Counted from the first letter of the stretch, positions 17,880 to 28,345 are shown. The stretch: DNA of 64,000 bases from an uncultured Flavobacteriaceae bacterium (GCA_947501625.1 CANMWN010000002.1:186001-250000); one strand, 5' to 3'. Notes: generated from the letters alone by a model not told the origin. Made by a program: numbers and translations.

Positions 17880-18809
17880 ATGTCAAAATTATCCATAATA
17901 CTACCATCATATAACCACAGTAAGTTTTTAAAAAAAAGACTTAATTCTATTGTTAACCAGTCTTTCAAAGATTGGAGGTTAATTATTATTGATGATAGAT
18001 CAGATGATGGAAGTATTGATATTTTAACACAATTTGCTAACGAGTATAAAGATAAAATTGAACATTTTATTATCAATAATATAAACTCAGGAAGTGGATA
18101 TAACTCTTGGGAAAAAGGAATTGAATTAGCAAAAGGCGACTATATTTGGATTGCTGAAACAGATGATTATTCTGATGAAAAATTTTTAAAAAAATCAATT
18201 GAAGTTTTAGATAAAAATAAGAATTGTGCTCTTTCGTTTTGTTCAAGCAACTATGTTGATACCATAGAAAATCAACTATATGATTCAACAAATAGGACTA
18301 AATCGTTGAATGTAAATGAAGGTGATTTCTCTTTTTTTGATGCTTCAATCTTAAATGATAAACTGCCATTTAGTACTTATATTACCAATGGAAGTAGTGT
18401 GGTTTTTAGAAAGCCTAAAGAGAAAATACCTTCTCAAGTTTTTGTAAATAAGCAATCATCAGATATCTTTTTATGGACCTATTTAGTTAATGGCAAAGAG
18501 TTTGCCTTCATTAATCAAAAGTTGAATTATTTTAGACGTCATGATGATTCTACTACTACCAAGAATTCAAAATTCAATCAAGAATCTCTTTATCATGAGT
18601 TTGCAAACTATTTAAATTATTTTAATCAATCCGCTAAATATAAGGAGTTTGTGAATCATTATATTCAGTATTATATAAATCCAAATAAGTCTCAAATTTT
18701 TAATATAAATTCAATTTTAAAAATTGAAAATGTAAAAAACTTGCGCTTTAAATATTTGAAATCTTTAATTGGATTTTATTGGAATAGAATATTTAATATC
18801 TCAAAATGA
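17880..18809 (+). CDS. Glycosyltransferase family 2
   Basis: A GT-A transferase with LSIILPSYNHSKFLKKRLNS, IIDDRSDDGS, NSGSGYNSWEKGIELAKG and IAETDDYSD (ETDD at 93-96). The 'E-T-D-D' form differs from the DSDD of the preceding gene, and the protein resembles the subgroup of GT2 that adds sugars such as rhamnose or galactose, but no specificity can be assigned. It overlaps the next gene by 4 bases (ATGA). Confidence 0.87.
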   Translation: MSKLSIILPSYNHSKFLKKRLNSIVNQSFKDWRLIIIDDRSDDGSIDILTQFANEYKDKIEHFIINNINSGSGYNSWEKGIELAKGDYIWIAETDDYSDEKFLKKSIEVLDKNKNCALSFCSSNYVDTIENQLYDSTNRTKSLNVNEGDFSFFDASILNDKLPFSTYITNGSSVVFRKPKEKIPSQVFVNKQSSDIFLWTYLVNGKEFAFINQKLNYFRRHDDSTTTKNSKFNQESLYHEFANYLNYFNQSAKYKEFVNHYIQYYINPNKSQIFNINSILKIENVKNLRFKYLKSLIGFYWNRIFNISK

Positions 18810-19666
18810 ATCAACTAATTAGTGTAATAATTACTACCTTTAATCGACCAGATTATTTGGAATTGGCAATAAAAAGTGTTGTTGACCAGACTTATAAGGA
18901 TATAGAGATTTTGGTTGTTGATGATGGTTCTAAAGTGAATTATGCTGAAGAAATCTGTAATAAATATGAGCAGTGTAATTATTTATATAAGGAAAATGGA
19001 GGTGTTTCATCAGCCAGAAATCATGGCATTTTAAATTCGCAGGGAGACTTTGTAGCTTTTTTAGATGATGATGATTTATGGAAGAGAAATAAACTAGAAA
19101 TTCAATTGGATTTATTGAATTCTGAACCTGAAATTGATTTGGTTCATGGTCCAGCTGAAGTGATTGACGAAAAAGGATTGGTAACTGGCAAACAAATTGG
19201 AGCATCGGTAAATAAAGTTTATAAACGTTCAGGATATGTTTTTTGGAACGCTTTAGGGACTTGGTTGGTCAAATCACCAACACCATTGATTAGGAAAAAG
19301 GTTTTTAAAGATGATTTAATGTTTGATGAAAGTTTATTTGCAGGAGAAGATGCTGATTTTTATCAACGACTATTTTATAGACATAAAGTAAAATATTATG
19401 AGGAACCATTAGCTTTTTATCGTGAATACTCTGATTCTAAAAGGCTTTCCACTCACAATGAGAAATATAAACTTGTAGAAAAAACTACCTATAACAATCT
19501 TTTGAAAATGGGAATTAATAACCCAATTACTAAGCATAGAATGGCAATAAATCTTTTAAGAGGAGCAGTAAATAGAAAAAATAAAATTAATTCTACTAGT
19601 AAATTCAAGTTGAGTATATTTGATGAATATATAAGGCCAATTAAGACTTTGCATGAATTAAATTGA
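18806..19666 (+). CDS. Glycosyltransferase family 2
   Basis: A GT-A transferase with SVIITTFNRPDYLELAIKSV, VVDDGSK, NGGVSSARNHGI and FLDDDDLW (DDDD at 87-90). It includes GEDADFYQRLFYRHKV, the ED element with a likely catalytic acidic residue that many GT2 enzymes show about 100 residues after the DxD. It starts inside the end of the preceding gene. Confidence 0.88.
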   Translation: MNQLISVIITTFNRPDYLELAIKSVVDQTYKDIEILVVDDGSKVNYAEEICNKYEQCNYLYKENGGVSSARNHGILNSQGDFVAFLDDDDLWKRNKLEIQLDLLNSEPEIDLVHGPAEVIDEKGLVTGKQIGASVNKVYKRSGYVFWNALGTWLVKSPTPLIRKKVFKDDLMFDESLFAGEDADFYQRLFYRHKVKYYEEPLAFYREYSDSKRLSTHNEKYKLVEKTTYNNLLKMGINNPITKHRMAINLLRGAVNRKNKINSTSKFKLSIFDEYIRPIKTLHELN

Positions 19667-19694
19667 GCAATTTTTATCTAGTAACTATTTTATA

Positions 19695-20705
19695 ATGCGT
19701 AAAGGGTTTAATCCTAATAAAGACAAAAAAACGAATGAACTAGAGTATTATCATCAAGTGATAATTCCTGTTTATATTCCTCATAATTCTGATTATTTTA
19801 AAGATAGTTTTAAAATTCTTCAACTGACGATAAATTCACTTTTGAAGACTTCACATGACCAAACTTTTATTACTATTGTTAATAATGGAAGTAGTATAGA
19901 AGTCACTCAATATTTGGATGATTTGTTAAATGTCAATAAAATTCATGAGTTAGTTCACACATTGAATATTGGTAAATTAAATGCAATTTTAAAAGGACTT
20001 AGTGGAAGTAATTTCCCACTGATTACTATTTCAGATGCAGATGTGTTGTTTCTTAATAATTGGCAAAAAGAAGCATATAAAGTCTTTGAATCTTTCCCAA
20101 GAACAGGTTTTGTGTGTCCTTCTCCTTCTTCTAAATTACTAAGACATTATACTTACAACGTCATAGTTGAAAACTTGTTTTCTAACAAAATGAAGTTTAC
20201 AAGTGTCAAAAATCCAACTGCTATGAAACGTTTTGCTAATAGTATTGGAAATCCTGAATTTTATAATGAGCATCAATTAGAAAACTATTTGACAATAGAA
20301 AATAATAATATTGTTGCAGTAATTGGAGGCGGTCATTTTGTAGGAACCTATCGTGGAGAGGTATTTAAAAATATAACTCAAAAACATTCTGAATTTGCTC
20401 TTGGTGGAACCAGTGAATATGAAATTTTAGATGCTCCAGTACCACAAAATGGCTTTTGGAGATTGTCAACTCATGATAATTTTGCATATCATTTAGGAAA
20501 TACTTTTGAAGATTGGATGGATGCTGTTGAAATTAAAAACTCAACTTCAAAGATTGTAAAGCCAATTTTAAAGCAAGTTAAAAATTCAAAATTACTCAAT
20601 AAGTTTAAATCATTAATTTTTTCATTGCTTTTTAGAAAAAAATGGATTTGGAAGAAGTTTTTGGTATTTAAAGGATTAAGTAAAGAAACTGCACAAAATT
20701 ACTAA
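19695..20705 (+). CDS. Glycosyltransferase family 2-like (GT-A)
   Basis: The 336-residue protein starts with a longer N-terminus than its neighbours; the first strand is QVIIPVYIPHN at 21-31. FITIVNNGSS replaces the usual VDDGS loop and TISDADVLF holds the DAD metal motif (114-116). A conserved VIGGGHFVGTYRGEVF segment is seen later. The pattern resembles a capsule GT2 subgroup acting on long acceptors. It is the last gene before the only sizeable gap (131 bases) in the cluster. Confidence 0.72.
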   Translation: MRKGFNPNKDKKTNELEYYHQVIIPVYIPHNSDYFKDSFKILQLTINSLLKTSHDQTFITIVNNGSSIEVTQYLDDLLNVNKIHELVHTLNIGKLNAILKGLSGSNFPLITISDADVLFLNNWQKEAYKVFESFPRTGFVCPSPSSKLLRHYTYNVIVENLFSNKMKFTSVKNPTAMKRFANSIGNPEFYNEHQLENYLTIENNNIVAVIGGGHFVGTYRGEVFKNITQKHSEFALGGTSEYEILDAPVPQNGFWRLSTHDNFAYHLGNTFEDWMDAVEIKNSTSKIVKPILKQVKNSKLLNKFKSLIFSLLFRKKWIWKKFLVFKGLSKETAQNY

Positions 20706-20758
20706 GTGTTACATTAATTATGTCTGTTAGAAAACATTTGATAAGTTCGTAAAGTTGC

Positions 20759-20789
20759 TTTGTTTTTATATAGATATTACCTAAATTTT
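20759..20789 (+). promoter_or_regulatory. Probable internal promoter ahead of the sialic acid genes
   Basis: TTTG at 20759-20762 is followed, after 19 bases, by TAAATTTT at 20782-20789. This is the Bacteroidota -33/-7 layout (TTTG, 19-21 bases, TAnnTTTG) with only the last base of the -7 box deviating. It lies in the one clear gap of the cluster (20706-20836), 47 bases before the ATG of neuA, and would allow separate expression of neuABC and the genes after them. Confidence 0.42.
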
Positions 20790-20836
20790 TAAGTATTTTT
20801 ATATCTTTAAAAACCTCTAAAGACTATTCTTCATTG

Positions 20837-21502
20837 ATGAATAAAAACTTAGCCATAATTCCAGCACGTGGTGGTTCCAAAAGACTACCATTTAAAAATA
20901 TTAAACTACTTGGTGGAATTCCATTAATTGCGCATAGTATAGTATATGCTAAAGAAAATAATGTTGATAAAGTTATAGTTTCTACAGATGATGCTAAAAT
21001 TAAAGAAATAGCTTTAGAGTATGGCGCAGAAGTAGTATTAAGACCAAAAGAATTAGCAACAGATAATTCGCCTACAATCGAAACATTAAAGCATGTTATA
21101 CAATCAACTTCTCAAGAATTCGAAAATGTTATTTTATTGCAACCTACGAATCCATTAAGACCTAAAAACTTATTGAGCGAGGCTTTAAAAGTGTTTAATC
21201 AACAGAATCCTGATAGTTTAATGACAATTACTAGAAATCATCAAAAATTTGGAAAAATTGATAACAATAAGTTTAAGCCTTATAACTATAAATTTGGTGA
21301 ACGTAGTCAAGATTTAGAACCCTTATATTTTGAAAATGGATTGTTATATATTACTAAATCTAGCTTGATTTTAAAAGGTAAGATATTGGCTGATAATAAT
21401 TATCCAATGATAGTTAATCATCCTTACTCTCAAGTTGATATTGATACTGAGGAAGATTTTAATTTTGCTGAATATATTTTAGAAAACTATCCAAATGAAT
21501 AA
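20837..21502 (+). CDS. neuA: CMP-sialic acid synthetase
   Basis: Acylneuraminate cytidylyltransferase joins CTP and sialic acid to CMP-sialic acid, the donor for sialyltransferases. The CTP-binding N-terminus is [24 protein letters not shown] and [13 protein letters not shown] are further signatures, and the metal-binding aspartates are in a late DIDTEEDF element. I start at the ATG at 20837 (221 residues) because the TTG at 20834 would only add one methionine. The gene overlaps neuB by 8 bases, and the neuA-neuB-neuC order in one operon secures the pathway. Confidence 0.92.
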   Translation: MNKNLAIIPARGGSKRLPFKNIKLLGGIPLIAHSIVYAKENNVDKVIVSTDDAKIKEIALEYGAEVVLRPKELATDNSPTIETLKHVIQSTSQEFENVILLQPTNPLRPKNLLSEALKVFNQQNPDSLMTITRNHQKFGKIDNNKFKPYNYKFGERSQDLEPLYFENGLLYITKSSLILKGKILADNNYPMIVNHPYSQVDIDTEEDFNFAEYILENYPNE

Positions 21503-22538
21503 ACCATATATAGAAATTTCGGGCAGAAAAATTGGACAAGATTTTCCTCCATTAGTCATTGCTGAATTGGGTATAAATCATGAAGGGTCACTTAAAACTG
21601 CTTTTGAAATGGTTGATGCTGCTGCAAGAGCAGGAGTTGAAGTATTAAAACATCAAACACATATTGTTGAGGATGAGATGAGTGGAGCAGCAAAGAAAGT
21701 GATTCCAGGAAATGCTGATGTTTCAATTTATGAAATTATGGAGCGTTGTTCATTAAATGAGAGTGATGAAATTGCATTGAAAAAATATGTTGAAGAAAAG
21801 GGTATGATATTTATTTCTACACCTTTTTCAAGAGCTGCTGCTGACAGATTGATTAAAATGGATGTTGATGCTTTTAAAATAGGTTCTGGAGAATGTAATA
21901 ATTATCCATTATTAGAACATATTGCTCAATTTGGAAAGCCTGTAATTTTAAGTACTGGAATGAATACTATTGAAAGTATATCTAAAGCACTTAAAATATT
22001 TGATGATTATAAAGTTGATGTGGCAATTTTGCATACAACCAATTTATATCCAACTCCTGCAAGGCTAGTTCGTTTTGGAGCAATGACTGAAATGCATGAA
22101 TCGTTTCCAAACAGAGTTTTTGGATTATCAGATCACACAACCTCAAACCATGCATGTTTTGGAGCTGTTGCACTTGGAGCTAGTATTTTAGAAAGGCATT
22201 TTACTGATCATATGCAGCGTTCAGGACCAGATATTTGTTGCTCAATGGATGAACAAGAAACTAAAAATTTGATAGAAGGATCAAAACTTATTTGGGAGAT
22301 GAGAGGAGGCACCAAAAAGCCTGCAGTTGAAGAGCAAGTTACAATTGACTTTGCATTTGCAACTGCTTGTACAATTGCTGATATAAAAAAAGGAGAGATA
22401 TTTACTAAAGAAAATATTTGGGTTAAACGACCAGGAACTGGGGAAATTTTGGCAGAAAATTTTAATGAAATATTAGGAAAGAAAGCAACTAAGGATTTGA
22501 ATGAAGATGTACAACTAACTTGGAATGACATTGAGTAA
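21495..22538 (+). CDS. neuB: N-acetylneuraminate synthase
   Basis: Condenses ManNAc with phosphoenolpyruvate to give Neu5Ac. A TIM-barrel domain (about 1-280) contains [29 protein letters not shown] and LSDHT; a C-terminal SAF (antifreeze-like) domain (about 285-347) contains [12 protein letters not shown]. The element [19 protein letters not shown] matches the Neu5Ac synthases of Neisseria and E. coli type; LegI and PseI synthases have a different sequence there. This favours true sialic acid over legionaminic or pseudaminic acid. It overlaps neuC by 14 bases. Confidence 0.92.
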   Translation: MNKPYIEISGRKIGQDFPPLVIAELGINHEGSLKTAFEMVDAAARAGVEVLKHQTHIVEDEMSGAAKKVIPGNADVSIYEIMERCSLNESDEIALKKYVEEKGMIFISTPFSRAAADRLIKMDVDAFKIGSGECNNYPLLEHIAQFGKPVILSTGMNTIESISKALKIFDDYKVDVAILHTTNLYPTPARLVRFGAMTEMHESFPNRVFGLSDHTTSNHACFGAVALGASILERHFTDHMQRSGPDICCSMDEQETKNLIEGSKLIWEMRGGTKKPAVEEQVTIDFAFATACTIADIKKGEIFTKENIWVKRPGTGEILAENFNEILGKKATKDLNEDVQLTWNDIE

Positions 22539-23661
22539 CTATAAAAAAATAGCGTTTTTAACTGGTACTAGAGCAGATTTTGGTAAAATAAAGTCTCTTA
22601 TTCAAATATTGCAAAATAACAATGAATTGGAGCCACATATTTTTGTTACTGGAATGCACATGATGGATAAATATGGATTGACATTAATTGAAGTTCAAAA
22701 TTGTGGATTCAAAAATATTTCTACGTTTGAAAATTATACTAATGAGTCAACCATGGATTTAACCTTGGCTAAAACCATTGAAGGTTTTTCCACATATATA
22801 AAACAATTAAATCCCGATTTAATAATTGTTCATGGTGATAGACTAGAAGCGATGGCAGGAGCAATTGTAGGTAGTTTGAACAATATTTTGGTTGCTCATA
22901 TTGAAGGTGGAGAGTTATCAGGAACTATAGATGAACTTATAAGGCATTCAGTAAGTAAATTATCACATATTCATTTTGTTTCCAATGATAGTGCTGAAAA
23001 ACGTTTAATTCAAATGGGAGAGTTACCAGAATCTATCTATAAAATTGGTTCTCCTGATGTTGATATTATGTTTTCAGATAATTTACCAAATTTGAAAGAA
23101 GTTAAATCTTATTATGATATACCATTTGATAATTATGGGGTTGTTATGTTTCATCCTGTTACAACCGAAGTAGATAAGATGAAAACACATGCTTTAAATT
23201 TTGTTGAGGCGTTAAAAAAATCGAATAAAAACTATGTAGTTATTTTTCCTAATAATGATTTAGGAAGCACATTTATTATTGATGCATATAATCAATTGGA
23301 AAATAATAAGGCATTCAGGATATTCCCTTCAATTAGATTTGAATATTTTTTGATGTTATTAAAGTCAACAGATTTTATTATTGGAAATTCAAGTGCTGGA
23401 ATTAGAGAAGCACCTTATTACGGTATTCCAACTATAAATATTGGCACACGTCAAGAAAATAGATCATTACATTCTCATATTATAAATGTAGGTTATGAGG
23501 TTGACGATATTTTGAATGCTTTAGATTCAGATTTAAGTAAAGTAACCACTAATACCGAAAGTTTTGGTAGTGGTAATAGTGCTGAACTTTTCTTAAAGAG
23601 TTTATTATCAACTAAGTTTTGGGAGTTAAATCATCAAAAACAGTTTAGAGATAATGCGTAA
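22525..23661 (+). CDS. neuC: UDP-GlcNAc 2-epimerase, hydrolysing (ManNAc-forming)
   Basis: The enzyme turns UDP-GlcNAc into ManNAc and UDP, the first step of bacterial sialic acid synthesis. It is a GT-B-fold epimerase: [15 protein letters not shown] at the N-terminus, [24 protein letters not shown] (with His and Glu catalytic candidates), and [24 protein letters not shown] in the C-terminal half. At 378 residues it is normal for NeuC. LegG enzymes are similar, but the cluster has no 4,6-dehydratase for bacillosamine, so ManNAc formation is more likely. It overlaps the next transferase gene by 8 bases. Confidence 0.88.
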   Translation: MTLSNYKKIAFLTGTRADFGKIKSLIQILQNNNELEPHIFVTGMHMMDKYGLTLIEVQNCGFKNISTFENYTNESTMDLTLAKTIEGFSTYIKQLNPDLIIVHGDRLEAMAGAIVGSLNNILVAHIEGGELSGTIDELIRHSVSKLSHIHFVSNDSAEKRLIQMGELPESIYKIGSPDVDIMFSDNLPNLKEVKSYYDIPFDNYGVVMFHPVTTEVDKMKTHALNFVEALKKSNKNYVVIFPNNDLGSTFIIDAYNQLENNKAFRIFPSIRFEYFLMLLKSTDFIIGNSSAGIREAPYYGIPTINIGTRQENRSLHSHIINVGYEVDDILNALDSDLSKVTTNTESFGSGNSAELFLKSLLSTKFWELNHQKQFRDNA

Positions 23662-25036
23662 AGTTTGCTTCATTATTCCTGATGGAACTGGTATTCGAAA
23701 TTATTTATATTCCAATCTTCCAAAAAGACTTATTGAAAATGGATGTGAAATAATTTTATTGCATGCTATATCTACAGCTGCAATTGATGAAATAAATGCA
23801 GTAAACGCGATTAATTTTAAGTCTATCAAATTGCCTTTATATGCTGAAACAAAATATCAGAAGTTTCTACGAGAAGTAATTTGTTATGCAAGATTATCGA
23901 GAAACAAAAAACTTACCAATAATGAATCTATACTAACTAATTGGAAACCGAAAAAGAACTCGATTAGTAAAAGTATTTTTTATGGTTTAGTTGAATTTTT
24001 TGGAAAGAAAATATCGAGTGATTATGATAAGATATTGAAATACGAAACTAAATATCAAAAATCACTAGAAAGTAGTATTACTGCATTTGAAGATTTGTTA
24101 AACGATTTAAAGCCAGATCTAGTATTCTCTACTCATCAACGATCAATGAATGCCATTCCAATAGTTGCTGCGGCTCATAAACTAAATATAAAGACCATTG
24201 GTGCTATTTTTTCTTGGGATAATTTACCAAAGGCAAGGTTGTCGGTTAGAACAAATGAATATGTTGTTTGGTCTGAATACATGAAAAAAGAATTGATTTC
24301 TTATTATCCTGAAATAAATGATAATAATATTACAGTCACTGGAACACCTCAATTTGAATTTTATTACAATAAAAATAATATTTATGAAAAGGACGTTTTT
24401 TATAAAAAATTTGATTTAGATTCAAGTAAAAAAATCATTTGCTTTTCGGGAGATGATGAACTCACTTCTCCTTATGACTCTATTTTTTTAAATGATATAG
24501 CTGAAGTTATTGATGAAGAAAAATTAAATGCCCAAATTTTATTAAGACGAGCACCAGTAGACATCTCTGGACGTTTTGATGTTATAAAAAATAAATTCCC
24601 TGAAATTATTAAAGTTGCAACTCCTCTATGGAATTTTGATAAAAATAATTTAGAAAATTGGCAAATAATATATCCAACATATGAAGATATTAAACTTTTA
24701 ATCAGTACAGCTTATTATTGTGATGCAGTAATAAATTTGGGATCTACGATGGCTCATGATTTTGCTATGTTTCAAAAACCGGCAATTTACTTCAATTATA
24801 ACCCTGTGTATTCTAACGATTGGAATGTTGAAACAATTTATCAATACCAGCATTTTAGGAGTATGGGAGATTTAGATCCAGTACTTTGGCTGAATTCTAA
24901 AGAAGATACAAAATTGATTTTAGATAAGGCTTTGAATCAACCAACATTAGATAACGAAAAGTGGTTAAATCGTATTGCTGAATTTAGAGAAAACGCTTCT
25001 CATAATATTGCAAATAAAATAATAGCATGCATATAG
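23654..25036 (+). CDS. GT-B-like transferase of unknown family, coupled to neuC
   Basis: A 460-residue protein without a signal peptide. Its parts resemble a GT-B fold: an N-terminal CFIIPDGTGIRNYL strand, LKPDLVFSTHQRS, TIGAIFSWDNLPKARLS, a WSEYMKKEL-then-VTGTPQFEFY linker, then IICFSGDDELTSPYDS and INLGSTMAHDFAMFQKPAIYF near the end. This is reminiscent of CDP-glycerol or UDP-sugar GT-B enzymes and of LpxB-like folds, and it is not a recognisable GT38, GT42, GT52 or GT80 sialyltransferase. Its 8-base overlap with neuC makes it the first candidate for the missing CMP-sialic acid transferase. Confidence 0.55.
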   Translation: MRKVCFIIPDGTGIRNYLYSNLPKRLIENGCEIILLHAISTAAIDEINAVNAINFKSIKLPLYAETKYQKFLREVICYARLSRNKKLTNNESILTNWKPKKNSISKSIFYGLVEFFGKKISSDYDKILKYETKYQKSLESSITAFEDLLNDLKPDLVFSTHQRSMNAIPIVAAAHKLNIKTIGAIFSWDNLPKARLSVRTNEYVVWSEYMKKELISYYPEINDNNITVTGTPQFEFYYNKNNIYEKDVFYKKFDLDSSKKIICFSGDDELTSPYDSIFLNDIAEVIDEEKLNAQILLRRAPVDISGRFDVIKNKFPEIIKVATPLWNFDKNNLENWQIIYPTYEDIKLLISTAYYCDAVINLGSTMAHDFAMFQKPAIYFNYNPVYSNDWNVETIYQYQHFRSMGDLDPVLWLNSKEDTKLILDKALNQPTLDNEKWLNRIAEFRENASHNIANKIIACI

Positions 25037-26160
25037 TTTTTTTGACAAATGAATATCCAAATAGCAAAGATTCTCATGGTGGAATTGGAACTTTTGTGCA
25101 AAATTTGGCGAGAAAACTGGTTGTGAATAATATTGCTGTTTCTGTAGTTGGTATTTCAAGTTCTTATGATGATAGTACCGAAGTTGATAATGGAGTTAAG
25201 GTTTTTAGAATTGCCAAATCAAAAGCAAGGTTTGGGAAATTTCTTTTCAATTCATTGAGGATAAAAAATAAACTAACAGAATTAAATTCTAAAAATAATA
25301 TAGATATTGTTGAAGGTTCTGAATTATCCTTTGCTTTTTTGCCTAAAAAGACATTATATAAAAAAGTAATACGCATGCATGGAGGTCACCATTTTTTTGC
25401 GGTTACATTAGGTAATAACACTGCTTTTTGGAGATCTTATCAAGAAAAAAAGTCTTTTAAAAAAGCTGATACTTTAATAGCTGTTAGTGATTTCGTAGGC
25501 AATAAAACTAAAGAACTTTTAAAGTTTTCTAAGCCTTTTAAAACTATTTATAATTTTATTGATTTTACTAAATTTCAACCTAATAATTCAATTAAGATTA
25601 CTGAAAATTCCATTTTATTTATAGGAACTGTTTGTAAGAAAAAGGGAGTGAAAGAATTAATACAAGCATTTGAAATTGTAAAAAATAAAGTTCCTAATGC
25701 TGTTTTAGATATTGTTGGTAGAGATTGGAATGATGCTAAAGTTGGTTCGTATACAAAATATGTAAAGACTTTTATTAGTCATAAAAATAGTAATTCTGTA
25801 AAATTTCATGGCACTATACCTTATAATCAAATATCAGAATTTATTTCTAGTTCTCATATTTGTGTGTTTCCCTCACATATGGAATCTTTTGGGTTAACAT
25901 TGATTGAGGGAATGGCTATTGGCAAACCAATTGTTGCAAGTAATATTGGCCCATTCAAAGAAATAATGACCAATAAAACCTCAGGTTTGTATTGTAACTC
26001 TTATTCTCCTGAAGATATTGCTGAAAAAATAATTGAATTATTATCTGATATTAATGCCGCAAATATAATGGCGTTAAATGCCAAAAAAGAAGTTGAAGAA
26101 AAATTCAATTCCGATAGAATAATTGAAGAAAATATTAATTTTTATAAGTCAATAATTTGA
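25027..26160 (+). CDS. Glycosyltransferase family 4
   Basis: A GT-B retaining transferase. The N-terminal acceptor side shows FLTNEYPNSKDSHGGIGTFV, a typical GT4 start. The C-terminal half has LFIGTVCKKKGVKELIQAF and the EX7E element ESFGLTLIEGMAIGKPIVAS. At 377 residues it is complete. It overlaps both neighbours by a few bases (10 before, 4 after). Confidence 0.9.
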   Translation: MHIVFLTNEYPNSKDSHGGIGTFVQNLARKLVVNNIAVSVVGISSSYDDSTEVDNGVKVFRIAKSKARFGKFLFNSLRIKNKLTELNSKNNIDIVEGSELSFAFLPKKTLYKKVIRMHGGHHFFAVTLGNNTAFWRSYQEKKSFKKADTLIAVSDFVGNKTKELLKFSKPFKTIYNFIDFTKFQPNNSIKITENSILFIGTVCKKKGVKELIQAFEIVKNKVPNAVLDIVGRDWNDAKVGSYTKYVKTFISHKNSNSVKFHGTIPYNQISEFISSSHICVFPSHMESFGLTLIEGMAIGKPIVASNIGPFKEIMTNKTSGLYCNSYSPEDIAEKIIELLSDINAANIMALNAKKEVEEKFNSDRIIEENINFYKSII

Positions 26161-27275
26161 AGTTTGCCATTATTACACATGTTATGCATATGAAGCATAA
26201 GGAACAGTTTGTTGCTTATGAACCTTATGTGCGTGAAATGAATTTGTGGATTAAATATGTGGATCAAGTAAAAATTGTTGCACCTTTCTCTGGTAATAAT
26301 TCAACTTCAATTGATAGCGCTTATATTCATCAGAATATTGATATAGATAAAGTGCCATATTTTGATATTACTTCAATAATTAATAGTATAAAATCGATAT
26401 TTACTATTCCATTAATTTTAGTAAAACTATTTAAAGTAATGCGTTGGGCAGATCATATTCATTTGCGTTGTCCAGGAAATATGGGGTTGTTGGGATGTTT
26501 TGCCCAAATATTTTTTCCATCCAAACCCAAAACAGTTAAATATGCAGGAAATTGGGATCCAAATAGTAAACAACCTTTTACTTATCGAATTCAAAAGTGG
26601 ATACTTTCAAATACTTTTTTAACTAAAAATGTTAAAGTTTTGGTATATGGTGAATGGGAAAATCAAACAAAAAATATCAAGCCATTTTTTACTGCTACAT
26701 ATTCTGAAAACGATATAGTTGAAATAGAAAACAAAAATTTAAAGAGTAGAGTTAAATTTATTTTTGTTGGTGGATTTACTAAAGGAAAACAACCTCTTAC
26801 GAGTGTTAAAATTGTTGAAAAACTTAAATCAAAAGGGTATTTGGTGTCACTAGATATGTATGGCGATGGGTTAGAAAGACAAAATGTTGAGAATTATGTT
26901 TCGCAAAATAATTTGAAAGAATTTATTACTATTCATGGAAATGTAAGTAAAGAAATAATTAAAAAAGCATTTCAAGACTCACATTTTTTATTATTTATTT
27001 CTAAATCAGAAGGGTGGCCTAAAGTAGTAGCTGAAGCAATGTTTTGGAGTTGTTTGCCAATAACAACCTCAGTATCTTGTGTGCCTTATATGCTAGATAA
27101 TGGAAGTAGAGGAGCAATTGTTGATGATTCTTTAGATACTATTGTAAATACTATTGAGAAGTATTTAACGAATGAAATTAATTATACAAAACAAGTAGAA
27201 AGGGCTAAAGTTTGGTCACAAAACTATACTTTAGAAAAATTTGAATCAGAAATAAGTATATTATTAAAAAATTAA
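26157..27275 (+). CDS. Glycosyltransferase family 4 (TTG start)
   Basis: A GT-B transferase of 372 residues. The C-terminal domain has FIFVGGFTKGKQPLTSVKIV, DMYGDGLERQ and SKSEGWPKVVAEAMFWSCLP, where Glu-x7-Glu fits the GT4 nucleotide-sugar site. The N-terminal half begins with FAIITHVMHMKHKEQFVAY. The start is a TTG overlapping the preceding TGA. Related proteins occur beside sialic acid or amino-sugar genes, but donor choice is unknown. Confidence 0.85.
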   Translation: MKFAIITHVMHMKHKEQFVAYEPYVREMNLWIKYVDQVKIVAPFSGNNSTSIDSAYIHQNIDIDKVPYFDITSIINSIKSIFTIPLILVKLFKVMRWADHIHLRCPGNMGLLGCFAQIFFPSKPKTVKYAGNWDPNSKQPFTYRIQKWILSNTFLTKNVKVLVYGEWENQTKNIKPFFTATYSENDIVEIENKNLKSRVKFIFVGGFTKGKQPLTSVKIVEKLKSKGYLVSLDMYGDGLERQNVENYVSQNNLKEFITIHGNVSKEIIKKAFQDSHFLLFISKSEGWPKVVAEAMFWSCLPITTSVSCVPYMLDNGSRGAIVDDSLDTIVNTIEKYLTNEINYTKQVERAKVWSQNYTLEKFESEISILLKN

Positions 27276-27286
27276 AAGTCATACAA

Positions 27287-28339
27287 TTGATTGATTCCCT
27301 TGCAGTTCGCGGTGCAGAAGTGGTGGCTGTTAATATAGCCAATTCATTATTGACCAAGAATGTTGATTCGTTTTTATGTGCAACAAGAAGCGAAGGTGAT
27401 TTAAAAAGTAAAATTAATGATAAGGTTGGTTATTTATATTTGGATAGAAAGCAACGATTTGATTTTAAGGCAATTTTTAAATTAAAAAGATTTATCAAAC
27501 ATAATAAAATAGATATTATTCACGCTCACTCATCTTCCTATGTTTTTGCAGTTGCAGTAAAGGTATTATATCCAAGAGTAAAAGTTATTTGGCACAATCA
27601 TTATGGAAATATTGAAAACTTGAGAGGTTTTTTCTTATCACTTTTAAAGTTGTTATCTAAAAAGTTTCATGCTATTATTTCCGTTAGTGAAATTCTTAAA
27701 AAGTGGGCAATAAATAATTTGAAAGTAAAAAACGTAAATTATTTACCAAATTTCGCCTCACTTCAAGACACAAATGAAGTAACAAAATTGAAAGGAAAAG
27801 ATGGATTTAGAATAATTTCTTTAGCAAGAATTAGCCCTGAAAAAGACCATTTGAATTTATTGAGAGCTTTTAAATTAGTTAATGCAAATCATCCAGATTG
27901 GAGTTTGCATATTGTTGGAAATCATAATTCTGATGAATATTTTAATTTAGTAAAACTGTTCGTTCAAGAAAATAATTTGATTCATAAAGTATTTTTTTAT
28001 CACAACTGTATTGATGTGAAAAATATTCTGTCTCAAGCCTCAATTGGAGTTTTGTGTTCAAAATTTGAAGGTTTACCAATTACATTGTTGGAATATGGTT
28101 TGGCAAAATTACCTGTGATAGTAACTGATGTTGGTCAATGTAAAAAAGTTGTTATCAATTCTAATTATGGATTTATCGTTCCAAAAGAAGATGAAATTGC
28201 ATTATCTGAAAAAATGAAGTTATTGATGAATGATAAAGACTTGAGAAATAGTATATCTATTAATTTTAATAAACACATAATAGATAATTATTCTGAAGAT
28301 AAAATAATAGAAAAATTAATCAAAATTTATAATTCTTAA
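27287..28339 (+). CDS. Glycosyltransferase family 4, first of a tandem pair
   Basis: A GT-B transferase of about 350 residues with RIISLARISPEKDHLNLLRA and SKFEGLPITLLEYGLAKLPV (EX7E). The family N-terminus reads KVIQLIDSLAxxGAE. Here the codons for KVIQ at 27275-27286 are present upstream in frame, but the codon where ATG would be expected (27272) is TTA, so the nearest usable start is TTG at 27287, which cuts the first beta strand short. The next gene is a close paralogue. See the finding on unusual start codons. Confidence 0.83.
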   Translation: MIDSLAVRGAEVVAVNIANSLLTKNVDSFLCATRSEGDLKSKINDKVGYLYLDRKQRFDFKAIFKLKRFIKHNKIDIIHAHSSSYVFAVAVKVLYPRVKVIWHNHYGNIENLRGFFLSLLKLLSKKFHAIISVSEILKKWAINNLKVKNVNYLPNFASLQDTNEVTKLKGKDGFRIISLARISPEKDHLNLLRAFKLVNANHPDWSLHIVGNHNSDEYFNLVKLFVQENNLIHKVFFYHNCIDVKNILSQASIGVLCSKFEGLPITLLEYGLAKLPVIVTDVGQCKKVVINSNYGFIVPKEDEIALSEKMKLLMNDKDLRNSISINFNKHIIDNYSEDKIIEKLIKIYNS

Positions 28340-28345
28340 AAAGTT

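Noticed and set aside
20834-20836. TTG at 20834 as start of neuA
   Set aside because: The ATG at 20837 follows directly and gives the normal CMP-sialate synthetase N-terminus.
20837-23661. Legionaminic or pseudaminic acid pathway
   Set aside because: The synthase sequence around GPDICCSM matches Neu5Ac synthases and no 4,6-dehydratase/LegB or PseB gene is in the cluster.
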